NCBI GenBank assembly: GCA_022821985.1
Contig: JAJECP010000013.1
Coordinates: 1-64,000 of the forward strand
Source of the DNA: Acidimicrobiia bacterium
GTDB taxonomy: Bacteria > Actinomycetota > Acidimicrobiia > Acidimicrobiales > Poriferisodalaceae
Reading direction: 5' to 3'
Length of the DNA: 64,000 nt
Part shown: positions 56,739 to 64,000 of the stretch, in pieces
Layout: every line of letters starts with the position of its first letter
How positions within the stretch are numbered: position 1 is the first letter of the stretch
Position numbers and translations under genes: made by a program
Notes under the pieces: model-generated
Told to the model about the DNA's origin: nothing
The model's database searches: none
Seen by the model: the letters and a program-made list of their open reading frames with translations, nothing else

Positions 56739-56803
56739 AGAGGCCAGCCTCAACCGGGTGGCCGAGTCTGAGAAGGCGCTTCACCCGGAGAGGCTGGCCC
56801 TCT
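56739..56803. ncRNA. Nested perfect inverted repeats between convergent genes; structured RNA or terminator
   Basis: Outer stem GGCCAGCCT (56742-56750) pairs with AGGCTGGCC (56791-56799). Inner stem CCGGGTG (56754-56760) pairs with CACCCGG (56782-56788), and GCC/GGC (56761-56763, 56775-56777) pair inside. The loop GGCCGAGTCTGAGAAGGCGC strongly resembles a tRNA-Ser/Leu D-arm, but no acceptor, anticodon or T-arm follows. A second small stem AGCGT/ACGCT lies at 56808-56829. It may be a bidirectional terminator or an unannotated small RNA. Confidence 0.5.
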
Positions 56804-56886
56804 CGCGAGCGTAATGACGCCCTCACGCTGACACCCAGTGAATTTCGCTGGATTTCGCACAGGCCAGTGGGCCTGCTCGCATGGGG

Positions 56887-58098
56887 CTAGAGGCCGGAGC
56901 GCTCCAGGATGTGCACGCCGCAGCTGGAGCCGAGGCCGATCACGTGCGCCAGGCCGACCTTGGCGTCGGGCACCTGGCGGTCACCGGCCTCGCCACGGAC
57001 GTGCGTGGCAACCTCGAACAGGTTGGCTACGCCAGTGGCGCCGATGGGGTGCCCCTTCGACAGCAGGCCGCCCGACACGTTCACCGGGATCTCCCCGTCG
57101 CGCCACGGGCCGCCCTTGTCGATCCACTCGCCGGCGCCGCCGGGTTCGCACAGCCGCAGGTTGTCGTAGTGCCGCAACTCGGCGGTTGCGAAGCAGTCGT
57201 GCAGCTCCACCAAGTCGAGATCGGCAGGATCCACGCCCGAATCCTCGTATGCCGCGTCAGCGGCGTTGCGAGTGAGCGTGTTGACATCAGGCTGCACCTG
57301 GCAACCCTCGGTCCAAGGATCTGAGGTGAGCACCGAAGCTGACACCTTGACCGCACGCCGCTGCTGTTCACGCGGCAGCGTCTTCAGCTTCTCGTCGGAG
57401 ACCAGCACCACCGCTGCCGAGCCATCGCCGGTCGGGCAGCACATCAGCAGGGTGTTCGGATAGGCGATCACCTCGGAACTCATGACCTCGTCGAGCGTGA
57501 ACGCCTTGCGATATTGCGCCAGCGGGTTCAGCGTGGAGTGCTCGTGGTTCTTCTGCGCCACTTTGGCGAACTGCTCGAAACCCACGCCGTCGTTCTCGTA
57601 GGCGTACTCCATGCCAGCCTGGGCAAACACGCCGGGCATCATGTTGGTGCCGAGACGCCCCTCGACGCCGACGACGGAGCCGAAGCGGCCCTTGCGCTCG
57701 AAGACCTGCTTGTCGGAGCGGGCAGCGCGATCGGCACCGAGCATGCCCATCTTGCCCATCTGCTCGACGCCGACCGCCAGGCCCATCTGGGCCTCGCCGG
57801 CCTTGATCGCCATCATCACCGTGCGGACCGCCGTCGCCCCCGTTGCGCAGGCGTTGGCCACGTTGTACACGGGAATGCCGGTCTGGCCGAGCTGCTTCTG
57901 GAGACGCTGGCCGACGCCGCCGTTGGCCTCGTACAGGCATCCGGCGGCGAGCACGTCCATCTCGGCCATGGTCACCCCGCCATCGTCGAGTGCACCGAGC
58001 GAGGCCTCAGCAGCTAGGTCGATGAGGTCTTTGTCGGCATAACGGCCGAACTTGGTCATGGAGGTGCCGAGAATCCACACCGGGTCTTGGTTGCTCAT
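56887..58098 (-). CDS. Thiolase-family protein (lipid-transfer/SCP-x type)
   Basis: 403-aa thiolase-fold protein. VANACATGATAVRTVMMAI carries the nucleophilic Cys, GGLLSKGHPIGATGVA the His motif, and HVIGLGSSCGVHILER the late Cys-Gly. LVELHDCFATAELRHYDNL is typical of the non-decarboxylating lipid-transfer-like branch. With the DUF35 gene just upstream it forms the thiolase-DUF35 pair known from steroid side-chain degradation (Ltp2-ChsH2 type), where it acts as an aldolase or thiolase on acyl-CoAs. Substrate here is unknown. ATG at 58098 has GGGAG in front. Confidence 0.87.
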   Translation of the reverse strand: MSNQDPVWILGTSMTKFGRYADKDLIDLAAEASLGALDDGGVTMAEMDVLAAGCLYEANGGVGQRLQKQLGQTGIPVYNVANACATGATAVRTVMMAIKAGEAQMGLAVGVEQMGKMGMLGADRAARSDKQVFERKGRFGSVVGVEGRLGTNMMPGVFAQAGMEYAYENDGVGFEQFAKVAQKNHEHSTLNPLAQYRKAFTLDEVMSSEVIAYPNTLLMCCPTGDGSAAVVLVSDEKLKTLPREQQRRAVKVSASVLTSDPWTEGCQVQPDVNTLTRNAADAAYEDSGVDPADLDLVELHDCFATAELRHYDNLRLCEPGGAGEWIDKGGPWRDGEIPVNVSGGLLSKGHPIGATGVANLFEVATHVRGEAGDRQVPDAKVGLAHVIGLGSSCGVHILERSGL

Positions 58099-58170
58099 GG
58101 GTGCTCCCTATTCATGAGGCGGGTCTGTCGCTTGTCGGTTGGCAGGGTCGGGCGGGTGGGGAATGCAGGC

Positions 58171-58602
58171 TCAGGCCGCCTCGGGCTCGTAGCCGAAGGC
58201 GACGGCTTCGTTGCCGTCGTCGTCGGTGGCAGTGACGTAGGTGGCAAGGCGCACACGCATGCCGAGACTCACGTTGGAAGGCGTGGGTTCGATATTGATG
58301 ATGTTGCTCTTGACTCGGCCGCCCCCGTCCAGATCGACGACAGCGGAGACATAGGGCGCCGGCACGCCCCGGGCAGCACGATGCACGATGGTGAAGGTCC
58401 GCACTGCGCCGGTGTTGGCGAGCCGCCCAGTCGAGAAGTCGCGTGCCCCGCAGGCGGCGCAGGCATTTCGCCGGTCGAAGTAGGTGGCCCCGCATGCATC
58501 GCAGACATAGGCGACCAGGTGCGGGTCGTCGCCGAGCTTGAGGTATTCCACCATCGCCATCTGCTTCGGCCCGATCTCATCTGGCGCAGTCTCATCGCCC
58601 AC
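58171..58602 (-). CDS. DUF35 / Zn-ribbon OB-fold protein (ChsH2-like)
   Basis: 143-aa partner protein. The rubredoxin-like zinc ribbon is CDACGATYFDRRNACAACG (two CxxC pairs), followed by an OB-fold (RTFTIVHRAARGVPAPYVSAVVDLDGGGRV). Such proteins bind acyl-CoA and complex with thiolases or MaoC-like hydratases. I start at the GTG at 58602, which has GGGAGGA at ideal spacing; the frame extends 22 codons further to 58668 without homology. It precedes the thiolase gene by 72 bp on the same strand, the usual order. Confidence 0.85.
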   Translation of the reverse strand: MGDETAPDEIGPKQMAMVEYLKLGDDPHLVAYVCDACGATYFDRRNACAACGARDFSTGRLANTGAVRTFTIVHRAARGVPAPYVSAVVDLDGGGRVKSNIINIEPTPSNVSLGMRVRLATYVTATDDDGNEAVAFGYEPEAA

Positions 58603-58725
58603 GTCAGTGTTCCTCCCGGGTCGGGATCGGCGCGGCCGACCGGTGTTCGATGACCGTACCCGCAGCAACTTACCAGCGGCTCACCGGCAGACGCCTGTTC
58701 CTGAGGCTGAGCGGCAAGGCGGCAC

Positions 58726-59394
58726 TCAACCGCCGGTCCAGCGACCCCAGTGCACCAACGGGCGGTGGTCAGCTGCCGCCGCTTCGCCCGGCTCGTCGAT
58801 GATCAGCGGGCGGCGGGGCCTGTCCTGACTCGCCGCCGGACCGCTGGACGCCTCGGCCACCCGATCGGGCCAGCCCAGTGCCACGACGCCGATCGGCTCG
58901 TGCGCCGGCGGCACACCGAGAGCCGCTGCCACGGCTGCAGCGTGTTCGAACATGCCGAAGAACAGCACCCCGAGACCTTCGTCGAGCGCGGCATACTGCA
59001 GCGCGAGCGCCGCGAACGCCGCATCCACAGTCCAGTACGGCGTCGACCAGGCCTCCGTGCCCGAGCCCAGTCCGGAGCGCTCCTTGTCGGGTTCGCCGTA
59101 GCGGTCGATGTACGCGTGCGGGTCGGCCCACAGCGTGATGAGAGCCGGGCAGGCCAGCAACCCGTCCCAGCGAAAGCGCTCGCGACGGTCCGGGGGCAGG
59201 GTGGTGTCCCAGTAACGAGCCGTCTCGCCAGGGCCGCGGAGCACAACAAAGTCGAAGCCCTGCGTGTTGCCGGCTGAAGGGACACGGCGGGCGGTATCGA
59301 GGATCCGCTCGAGCAGGCCGTCATCGATCCGATCCGGCAGGAAGTGCCGGGTCATCCTGCGGCGACGGGCGAGTTCGCTGAATCCAGAGTTCAC
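58726..59394 (-). CDS. Nitroreductase-family protein
   Basis: 222-aa FMN-dependent nitroreductase-fold protein. It opens FSELARRRRMTRHFLPDRIDDGLLERILDTARRVPSAGNTQG, with the Arg-rich FMN phosphate contact and the PSAGNTQ flavin loop. DEGLGVLFFGMFEHAAAVAAALGVP and PIGVVALGWPD are the standard later strings. Typical substrates are nitro compounds, quinones or flavins; none can be chosen here. The tail is acidic, Ala/Pro-rich and probably disordered. Confidence 0.85.
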   Translation of the reverse strand: MNSGFSELARRRRMTRHFLPDRIDDGLLERILDTARRVPSAGNTQGFDFVVLRGPGETARYWDTTLPPDRRERFRWDGLLACPALITLWADPHAYIDRYGEPDKERSGLGSGTEAWSTPYWTVDAAFAALALQYAALDEGLGVLFFGMFEHAAAVAAALGVPPAHEPIGVVALGWPDRVAEASSGPAASQDRPRRPLIIDEPGEAAAADHRPLVHWGRWTGG

Positions 59395-59440
59395 CAGCGC
59401 ACACTCCCCCCGCAGAGGCTGAGCCGATGAGCTGCGAGTG

Positions 59441-60106
59441 CTACAGCAGCTTCGCGAGATCTTCCCGGCTGGCCCAGCCGAAAGCGATCAGTGCATCGCC
59501 GTTGGCCGTATCGAAGCCGTCAAACAGGCCGATCATCGCCGGATCAAGCTTCTCAGGCCGCGGTGCCGTGTGGTTCAGCACGAATGAGGGCCCGCCGTCG
59601 CCATACACCTTGAACTCTCGCGCCTTGTATTCGCCCTGCACGTCGAAACGCTTGGCCAGGCGCCGCCCCCAGGCACGGTCCTCGCCGTTGGGCTCGTAGC
59701 CGGGGCGGGGCACCACCCGATCAAGCGGTTTGAAGGCCGTGAACGCGGCTGCGTCGGCCATCTGGCAGGCCACCAGCACGTCCTCGTCGGGGAAAGCCAG
59801 CACGGCGCGCCGCAGCTGGTCGGTCATCATCGCCCGCAGCGCGCTGTCGCGGCGAGCCGAACGCCGTGTGGCGCCGGCGCCCATCAGCACCGTCGGGTCT
59901 CCGCCAACCCGCTCAAGCGTGCAGAAGCCGTACGCAGAGAGCTTGGCACCATCTCGCACATGGGTGATGAGCACCCATGCATCGCGTTGCTTGGACAGGT
60001 GGCCGACGTCGAAGTGAACATTCTCGCCGGTAACCAGCTCGGCCATCTCGGAGATCTCAGCATCGCTGAGTGCCGTGCAGTCCTTTGTCTCAACCTCGAG
60101 CGCCAT
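59441..60106 (-). CDS. Conserved hypothetical protein
   Basis: 221-aa soluble protein not recognised by reading. It mixes helices and strands: ALSDAEISEMAELVTGENVHFDVGHL at the start, DAWVLITHVRDGAKLSAYGFCTLERVGG, then an Arg-rich helix TRRSARRDSALRAMMTDQLRRAVLAF, and FDVQGEYKAREFKVYGDGGPSFVLNH late. The general order (short N-terminal recognition, substrate strand, long helix) is faintly GNAT-like, but no acetyl-CoA motif is visible, so no function is given. I start at the ATG at 60106 with GGGAG in front; the frame reaches 60271 but that part crosses a hairpin and tandem repeat. Confidence 0.6.
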   Translation of the reverse strand: MALEVETKDCTALSDAEISEMAELVTGENVHFDVGHLSKQRDAWVLITHVRDGAKLSAYGFCTLERVGGDPTVLMGAGATRRSARRDSALRAMMTDQLRRAVLAFPDEDVLVACQMADAAAFTAFKPLDRVVPRPGYEPNGEDRAWGRRLAKRFDVQGEYKAREFKVYGDGGPSFVLNHTAPRPEKLDPAMIGLFDGFDTANGDALIAFGWASREDLAKLL

Positions 60107-60131
60107 GTGATTCTCGCTCCCTGCGATGCTC

Positions 60132-60191
60132 GCTGGCCGATCCCCCGGTGCCGGCCAGCTGATTCCTTTGGCTATTGCATTGGTTATTGCA
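60132..60191. terminator. Hairpin and 12-bp tandem repeat downstream of bpa
   Basis: GCTGGCCG (60132-60139) and CGGCCAGC (60152-60159) form a perfect 8-bp stem around a 12-base loop, and TTGGYTATTGCA is repeated in tandem at 60168-60179 and 60180-60191. On the minus strand the repeat comes first after the bpa stop, then the hairpin, so it may end bpa transcription or regulate the next gene. Confidence 0.45.
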
Positions 60192-60203
60192 TGCGGTGAT
60201 TGC

Positions 60204-60728
60204 TCACAGATAGACACCGCCCCGACCCGCCGCAGGCGAGCTTTGGGGCTGCCCGCCGGCTTCGAGTGCATTGCTGCGCATCGTGCGCAACTGCCGCTCC
60301 GCCATCATCTGCTGCGCTGAGACAGCTGCTTGGATGCCGTGGAAGAGCCCTTCGAGCCATCCCACCAGCTGAGCCTGGGCGACCCGCAGCTCAGGACCCG
60401 ACGGGATGTCCTCGTCGAACGGCTGCGCAATCCGATTCAGCTCGTCAGCGAGCGGTTCGGACAGTGCTGTTGCCAGTTCGTCAACCGACAGGTGATACAC
60501 GTCGCGCATGCGATCGCGACCCGCTTCGTCGAGCTCCGCGTGGCGGACTTCTTCGAGCAGCTTGCGAATCATGCCGCCGATGCGCATGAGCTTCGCCGGT
60601 TCGGGAACGAAGGCCTCGTCGTCGATGTCGTCTTCCGTGAGTGGTCCGCTCTCCAGCAACTCGCCCTGTTCTGGGTCTGGAACTGGATGGCCGACCACCA
60701 GCAAAATGCTATCTGGCGAGAATTCCAT
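60204..60728 (-). CDS. bpa: Bacterial proteasome activator (Bpa/PafE)
   Basis: 174-aa four-helix-bundle ring protein that opens the 20S proteasome gate without ATP. LMRIGGMIRKLLEEVRHAELDEAGRDRMRDVYHLSVDELATALS is the family core, and LVGWLEGLFHGIQAAVSAQQMMAERQL follows. The C-terminus ends G-G-V-Y-L: a hydrophobic-Tyr-any HbYX tail, the docking peptide for proteasome alpha rings. An acidic disordered N-terminus (EDDIDDEAFVPEPA) is typical. Presence of this gene implies a 20S proteasome elsewhere and supports actinobacterial identity. Confidence 0.92.
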   Translation of the reverse strand: MEFSPDSILLVVGHPVPDPEQGELLESGPLTEDDIDDEAFVPEPAKLMRIGGMIRKLLEEVRHAELDEAGRDRMRDVYHLSVDELATALSEPLADELNRIAQPFDEDIPSGPELRVAQAQLVGWLEGLFHGIQAAVSAQQMMAERQLRTMRSNALEAGGQPQSSPAAGRGGVYL

Positions 60729-60802
60729 CCCCGCCGGGCCGCAGTGCTCCCGGCCGCATAAATGCTGGGCACACGTTGACCCTGCACTGCCGCCTGGATT
60801 GT

Positions 60803-61939
60803 TTAGAGCTGCGCGAACGGCACCAGCATTTCCTCTGCGGTGAGGCCCCCGTGACGGCCGATGAGTGCGTGGTGGGGCTGGTCCTCGTCGGGCATGGTGA
60901 AAGCCTGCAGACCTCTGGGCACGAGCGCGACATCACCGAGCCGGCCCCTAGCGGTCTCGGTGACATGACGACCCAGCCACTGTTCGTCGAGTACCTGCTC
61001 GACAGGCGCGATCTCTGCAAAACCGGCGTAGCGCTCGCAGGCGGATGCGAGCTCGGATTCGGCCCCGGCACGGGCGTGCAGCCACAGCAGCCTGGCCTCG
61101 CCTGACCAGCCGTCGGTGAGTGCTACGACCTCGGGATCGACCATCACCGGAGGTTCGAGCACCTCGACGATGCCGTGATCGGCAGTGACGATAAGCGGCA
61201 CCTCGGTGGGCAGGTCACTCCGCAAGGCGACAGCCAGACGCTCCGCCTCCGCGAGCGCGGAGTGGTAACGCTCGCCGAGGCCGAACTCGTGAGCGATCTT
61301 GTCGACGGTGTCGTAATAGGCGAAGACGAACCGGAGTCCCTCGTCGACGGCACCCCGCACCGCGGCGACAAATCCGGGCAGGTCGTGCCATCCCCAAAAC
61401 GTTCCTCCTCGCAGGTGGGCACCGGTGAAGCCACTGTGGCGGAATTCGGCGCGCGTCACAACGGCCGTGGGCTGGCCGCAGAAGGGTGCGACGGGCTGTA
61501 GCTCGTCAGGCGGCAGCGCATCTCGCACATCCCGACCGCCGGCCCGCCAGCGAAGCGCATTGAGCAGCCCGAGAGGAGTCGCAATGCGGTAACCGACGAG
61601 TCCATGCTCACCTGGCGCTGCCCCGGTGGTCAGCGAGGTCATCGCCGTTGCGGTGGTACTGGGAGCAACAGTGGTGATCGGCGGCGCCGCGTCGCTGGCC
61701 GCGGCAAGCGACGGTGCGAGCGATCGATGGCGGCGCAACTGGTGCCAGCCGAGGCCATCCACGACCAGCAGCACCACCGTGCGTGCTGCTGCAGCAGCAT
61801 CGCTGACGAGGTCTGCTTCTACGCCGGCGCACAGAGCCGGAGCCGCAGCAGTGACGCAGCGGCCGTCATACGTCGGCAGCATGCGGTCGAGCGCTAATGG
61901 CTCGCTGTCGCCGCTGTGCGCGACGGCGTCGCTCTCCAC
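60803..61939 (-). CDS. Alkaline phosphatase superfamily hydrolase (nucleotide pyrophosphatase/phosphodiesterase-like)
   Basis: 378-aa metallohydrolase. TVVLLVVDGLGWHQL gives the first metal Asp, APPITTVAPSTTATAMTSLTTG the nucleophilic Thr region, and APGEHGLVGY follows, as in type I phosphodiesterases. FAYYDTVDKIAHEFG and VIVTADHGIVEV carry the other metal ligands (Asp/His). No clear signal peptide, unlike many family members. The start is the GTG/ATG region at 61939; a start at the Met of LDRMLPTYDG is also possible. Substrate unknown. Divergent from the Rrf2-like gene. Confidence 0.82.
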   Translation of the reverse strand: MESDAVAHSGDSEPLALDRMLPTYDGRCVTAAAPALCAGVEADLVSDAAAAARTVVLLVVDGLGWHQLRRHRSLAPSLAAASDAAPPITTVAPSTTATAMTSLTTGAAPGEHGLVGYRIATPLGLLNALRWRAGGRDVRDALPPDELQPVAPFCGQPTAVVTRAEFRHSGFTGAHLRGGTFWGWHDLPGFVAAVRGAVDEGLRFVFAYYDTVDKIAHEFGLGERYHSALAEAERLAVALRSDLPTEVPLIVTADHGIVEVLEPPVMVDPEVVALTDGWSGEARLLWLHARAGAESELASACERYAGFAEIAPVEQVLDEQWLGRHVTETARGRLGDVALVPRGLQAFTMPDEDQPHHALIGRHGGLTAEEMLVPFAQL

Positions 61940-61987
61940 GGAACCGACCCTAGGAGGCTGAGCCGGTGCCGGGGCTACGCTGCCACC

Positions 61988-62440
61988 GTGGCGGTCTCGA
62001 CGCGGGGAGACTACGCGAGCCGCGCGTTGCTGTCCCTAGCCCTCAACGACAACGGCCGGCCGACATCGGTGCGCGATATTGCGGAGCGCACAGGTCTGCC
62101 CCAGCCCTACCTGGAGCAGATCCTGCTGGCGCTCAAAGGGGCCGGTCTGGTTCGGTCCAAACGAGGTGTCGGCGGCGGCTACGTCATGGCTCGCGATCCA
62201 GCCGAGATCACGATCGGGATGATCATTCGGGCAGTCGACGGCCCGATCGCACTCGGCGATTTCGGCCAGCCTCATCAAGATGGTGCGTGCGACCACGAGG
62301 GACAGTGCGTCTTGCTGGCGATCTGGGACTCGGTCGGCCATCGCATGCGTGCCGAATTGGACTCCTACAGCCTCGCTGCAGTGGCCGAGGTCGCCCGGGG
62401 CCGCGCGCCGTGGCCCGGGACCACCGACTCAGCCTCTTGA
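61988..62440 (+). CDS. Rrf2-family transcriptional regulator
   Basis: 150-aa winged-helix regulator. VSTRGDYASRALLSLAL and RDIAERTGLPQPYLEQILLALKGAGLVRSKRGVGGGY are the Rrf2 DNA-binding signature with the Gly-rich wing. The cluster-binding loop is DGACDHEGQCVLLAIWD with two cysteines; Fe-S members such as IscR usually have three, so this copy may use another ligand or sense something else. Start is GTG at 61988, where the domain begins. Divergent from the phosphodiesterase gene with a 48-bp shared promoter region. Confidence 0.85.
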   Translation: MAVSTRGDYASRALLSLALNDNGRPTSVRDIAERTGLPQPYLEQILLALKGAGLVRSKRGVGGGYVMARDPAEITIGMIIRAVDGPIALGDFGQPHQDGACDHEGQCVLLAIWDSVGHRMRAELDSYSLAAVAEVARGRAPWPGTTDSAS

Positions 62441-62444
62441 CGCT

Positions 62445-63395
62445 TCACTCCGTCGGGAAGGCCGACGGACCGGTACCGAAGCGCGTCAGCGCCTCGACGA
62501 AATCTTCGGGCATCGGGGCCTCGAAGCTCATGTCCGCACCGGTGACCGGGTGCTGGAAGGCCAACCGGATCGCGTGCAGCAGCGGGCGGCCGATGCCGAA
62601 TGGATCCGGCACGCCGTAGGTCAGATCGCCGAGCAGCGGCAGCCCGATGCTGGCCAGATGCACGCGGATCTGGTGCGTCCGCCCCGTCTCGAGCCGGCAG
62701 CGGAGCAGCGACGCCTCCGTCGGATGCACATAGGTCTCCACGACGCTGTAATGCGTCCGAGCCTCACGACCCTCGGAGGTCACGGCCATGAGCGTTCGAT
62801 GCTCCCGATCCCGACCGATCGGCGCGTCGATCGTGCCCGTCGGCGAGGAAGGGTGGCCTCGTACGAGGCCTGCATAGGTCCTGCGAACCTGCCGATTCGA
62901 AAGTTGCTCGACGAGCACGTCATACGCCCGGGAAGTGCGTGCGCACACCAGGACGCCACTGGTTCCCCGGTCGAGCCGGTGCACAATGCCAGGACGGCCG
63001 GGCTGGCCCACATCGGCCATGTCCGGATACCGCTCAACCAATGCGTCCGCGAGCGTGCCCGCCGCATGTCCGCTGCCGGGATGGGTGATTACTCCTGGCG
63101 GCTTGTCCACGACCACGATGTCGGCATCGTCGTACACGACATCAAACCGGACGATCTCACGACGTTGCCCCCGGATCGCTTCCGGCGCCTGCACTTCAGC
63201 GATTTCGACCGTCGAACCCGCGGCGACTCGGGCCGAACTGGCCCGGGCCGGCTGCCCGTCAATCAGAACGGTCCCCTGCGCGACCATCCTGGCCGTGTCT
63301 GATCGAGAACGACCGGTGAGCAGCGAGAGCACTCGATCGATGCGCTCACCGGACAGCGACTCCGGTATCTCGAAGCGCTGGGGCCGATCGCTCAC
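62445..63395 (-). CDS. RluA/RluD-family RNA pseudouridine synthase
   Basis: 316-aa pseudouridine synthase modifying rRNA or tRNA. The N-terminal S4 domain (SLSGERIDRVLSLLTGRSRS, VLIDGQPA) is followed by the catalytic HRLDRGTSGVLV with its Asp at about residue 135. ETGRTHQIRVHLASIGLPLLGD is the conserved later motif. RluD-type enzymes make 23S rRNA pseudouridines, though RluA relatives vary. Its ATG overlaps the lspA stop (ATGA), a common arrangement in actinobacteria. Confidence 0.92.
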   Translation of the reverse strand: MSDRPQRFEIPESLSGERIDRVLSLLTGRSRSDTARMVAQGTVLIDGQPARASSARVAAGSTVEIAEVQAPEAIRGQRREIVRFDVVYDDADIVVVDKPPGVITHPGSGHAAGTLADALVERYPDMADVGQPGRPGIVHRLDRGTSGVLVCARTSRAYDVLVEQLSNRQVRRTYAGLVRGHPSSPTGTIDAPIGRDREHRTLMAVTSEGREARTHYSVVETYVHPTEASLLRCRLETGRTHQIRVHLASIGLPLLGDLTYGVPDPFGIGRPLLHAIRLAFQHPVTGADMSFEAPMPEDFVEALTRFGTGPSAFPTE

Positions 63396-63913
63396 CCAGA
63401 TGCCTCTCGGGCAGCCCTGGCCCGACGCCGGTCGCTTCGATACAGGTGGAACAGCACGATGACCAGCCCGACGGTAATGGAGGCATCAGCCACGTTGAAT
63501 ATCGGCCACCACTGCAGATCGATGAAGTCGACTACTGCGCCCCGTCCCCAGGCCGCGCCGCGGAAGACACGATCGGCGAGATTGCCCAGTGCTCCCCCGA
63601 TGATCCCGCCAAGGGCCACCGTGGCCCAGAACCCTTGCACACGACGGCGAGACGACCACAGCACGCCCACGATCACGATGGCCACAATCGCCAGCACCGG
63701 GCCGAGACCGCTCCCTGTCGAGAAGGCGAATCCGGTGTTGTGCACGAGTCGCAGGCGCAGCGTCCACACGAGATCGATGATCTGGTCGTCGAGCGCGGCA
63801 ACGGCCCATGCCTTGGTGATCTGATCCAGGCACACAACCGCGCCGGAGGCGACGGCGATGTTGAGGTTGCGCGTCACACGGTCTCGCGGGGCTGACGGGC
63901 GGTTTGCAAACAC
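63392..63913 (-). CDS. lspA: Lipoprotein signal peptidase
   Basis: 173-aa inner-membrane aspartyl peptidase that removes signal peptides from prolipoproteins. Four membrane helices are visible. CLDQITKAW, VHNTGFAFSTGSG, GGALGNLADRVFRG (first catalytic Asp; usual GNLIDR) and DFIDLQWWPIFNVADASITVG (second catalytic Asp) are all present. The basic tail SDRRRARAAREASG is cytoplasmic. It overlaps the RluA-type gene downstream by four bases. Confidence 0.95.
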   Translation of the reverse strand: MFANRPSAPRDRVTRNLNIAVASGAVVCLDQITKAWAVAALDDQIIDLVWTLRLRLVHNTGFAFSTGSGLGPVLAIVAIVIVGVLWSSRRRVQGFWATVALGGIIGGALGNLADRVFRGAAWGRGAVVDFIDLQWWPIFNVADASITVGLVIVLFHLYRSDRRRARAAREASG

Positions 63914-63923
63914 CTGCTGCCGG

Positions 63924-64000
63924 TCAGGGCCGACGCCACGCCGGTCCGCTGCTCTTGACCTCCACGCGCATGGAAGCGTGCGGGATCGCTTCCAGGCGCT
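63924..64000 (-). CDS. C-terminal fragment, possibly of a DksA/TraR-type zinc-finger protein
   Basis: A minus-strand frame entering from the right edge ends at a TGA (63924-63926) just before lspA. The visible 24 residues begin RLEAIPHASMRVEVK. The string RLEA-[IL]-P directly follows the zinc finger in TraR/DksA-like proteins, which often sit next to lspA in actinobacteria. The finger itself is outside the window, so this is tentative. Confidence 0.38.
   Translation of the reverse strand, partial: RLEAIPHASMRVEVKSSGPAWRRP

Noticed and set aside
56754-56800. tRNA-Ser or tRNA-Leu gene
   Set aside because: Only the D-arm-like loop fits; there is no acceptor stem, anticodon loop or T-arm in order.
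1-64000. CRISPR array, rRNA operon or prophage
   Set aside because: No regularly spaced direct repeats of CRISPR size, no rRNA-like stretches and no phage structural genes were seen on reading.

Overview
The window reads as a high-GC actinobacterial chromosome segment, most likely Acidimicrobiia or a relative. The evidence is a proteasome activator ending in a V-Y-L (HbYX-type) tail, an F420-type luciferase-like oxidoreductase, an SCO6745-type protein, a DsbA-like protein of the Rv2466c kind, and strong G/C bias at third codon positions. Genus cannot be fixed by reading. A dif-like 11-6-11 bp site near the left end hints that this edge lies near the replication terminus.

Layout. 1-424: end of an insertion sequence, an inverted repeat and the dif-like site. 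425-9637: secreted lysozyme-like protein, an amidohydrolase/DsbA-like/Baeyer-Villiger monooxygenase operon, and a SNF2 ATPase with a small partner. 9867-11579: proS. 11667-17996: five-gene corrinoid methyltransferase operon (corrinoid protein, DUF1638, methyl-THF methyltransferase, RamA-like reactivase, MttB-family methyltransferase). 18066-18530: degenerate RNase HI. 18672-26381: type I restriction island (hsdM, inserted cargo with a HicB-like gene, hsdS, hsdR, and a toxin-like P-loop stub at the edge). 26430-28686: two transporters. 28693-33423: NAD-linked formate dehydrogenase with a selenocysteine UGA and a split alpha subunit. 33626-34390: IclR regulator. 34402-38757: ETF alpha/beta and a dimethylglycine/sarcosine dehydrogenase-like flavoprotein. 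38991-42262: formate-THF ligase, MetF and a membrane protein. 42224-63913: mostly housekeeping and catabolic genes (MFS, SerA-like, epimerase, CoA transferase, dihydroorotase, PhyH, APH-like, glnS, SDR, LLM, thiolase/DUF35, nitroreductase, Bpa, phosphodiesterase, Rrf2, RluA, lspA).

The central theme is C1 metabolism. Genes in 11.6-18.0 kb and 28.7-41.6 kb can be assembled into one route. An MttB-family enzyme takes a methyl group from a quaternary amine such as glycine betaine onto a corrinoid protein. The MtrH/AcsE-like enzyme passes it to tetrahydrofolate. MetF and Fhs carry the C1 unit to formate, and the formate dehydrogenase oxidises formate to CO2 with NAD+. The flavoprotein plus ETF would remove the remaining N-methyl groups. 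FolD and the Sec machinery are not in the window. The three control regions of these genes share a tandem palindromic operator (two TTCCGYNNNRCGGAA-type boxes, always joined by CAG, always 18 bp apart), and one copy lies just upstream of the iclR gene. I infer a single IclR-controlled regulon for methylated-amine oxidation. No CRISPR array and no credible tRNA or rRNA gene was seen.
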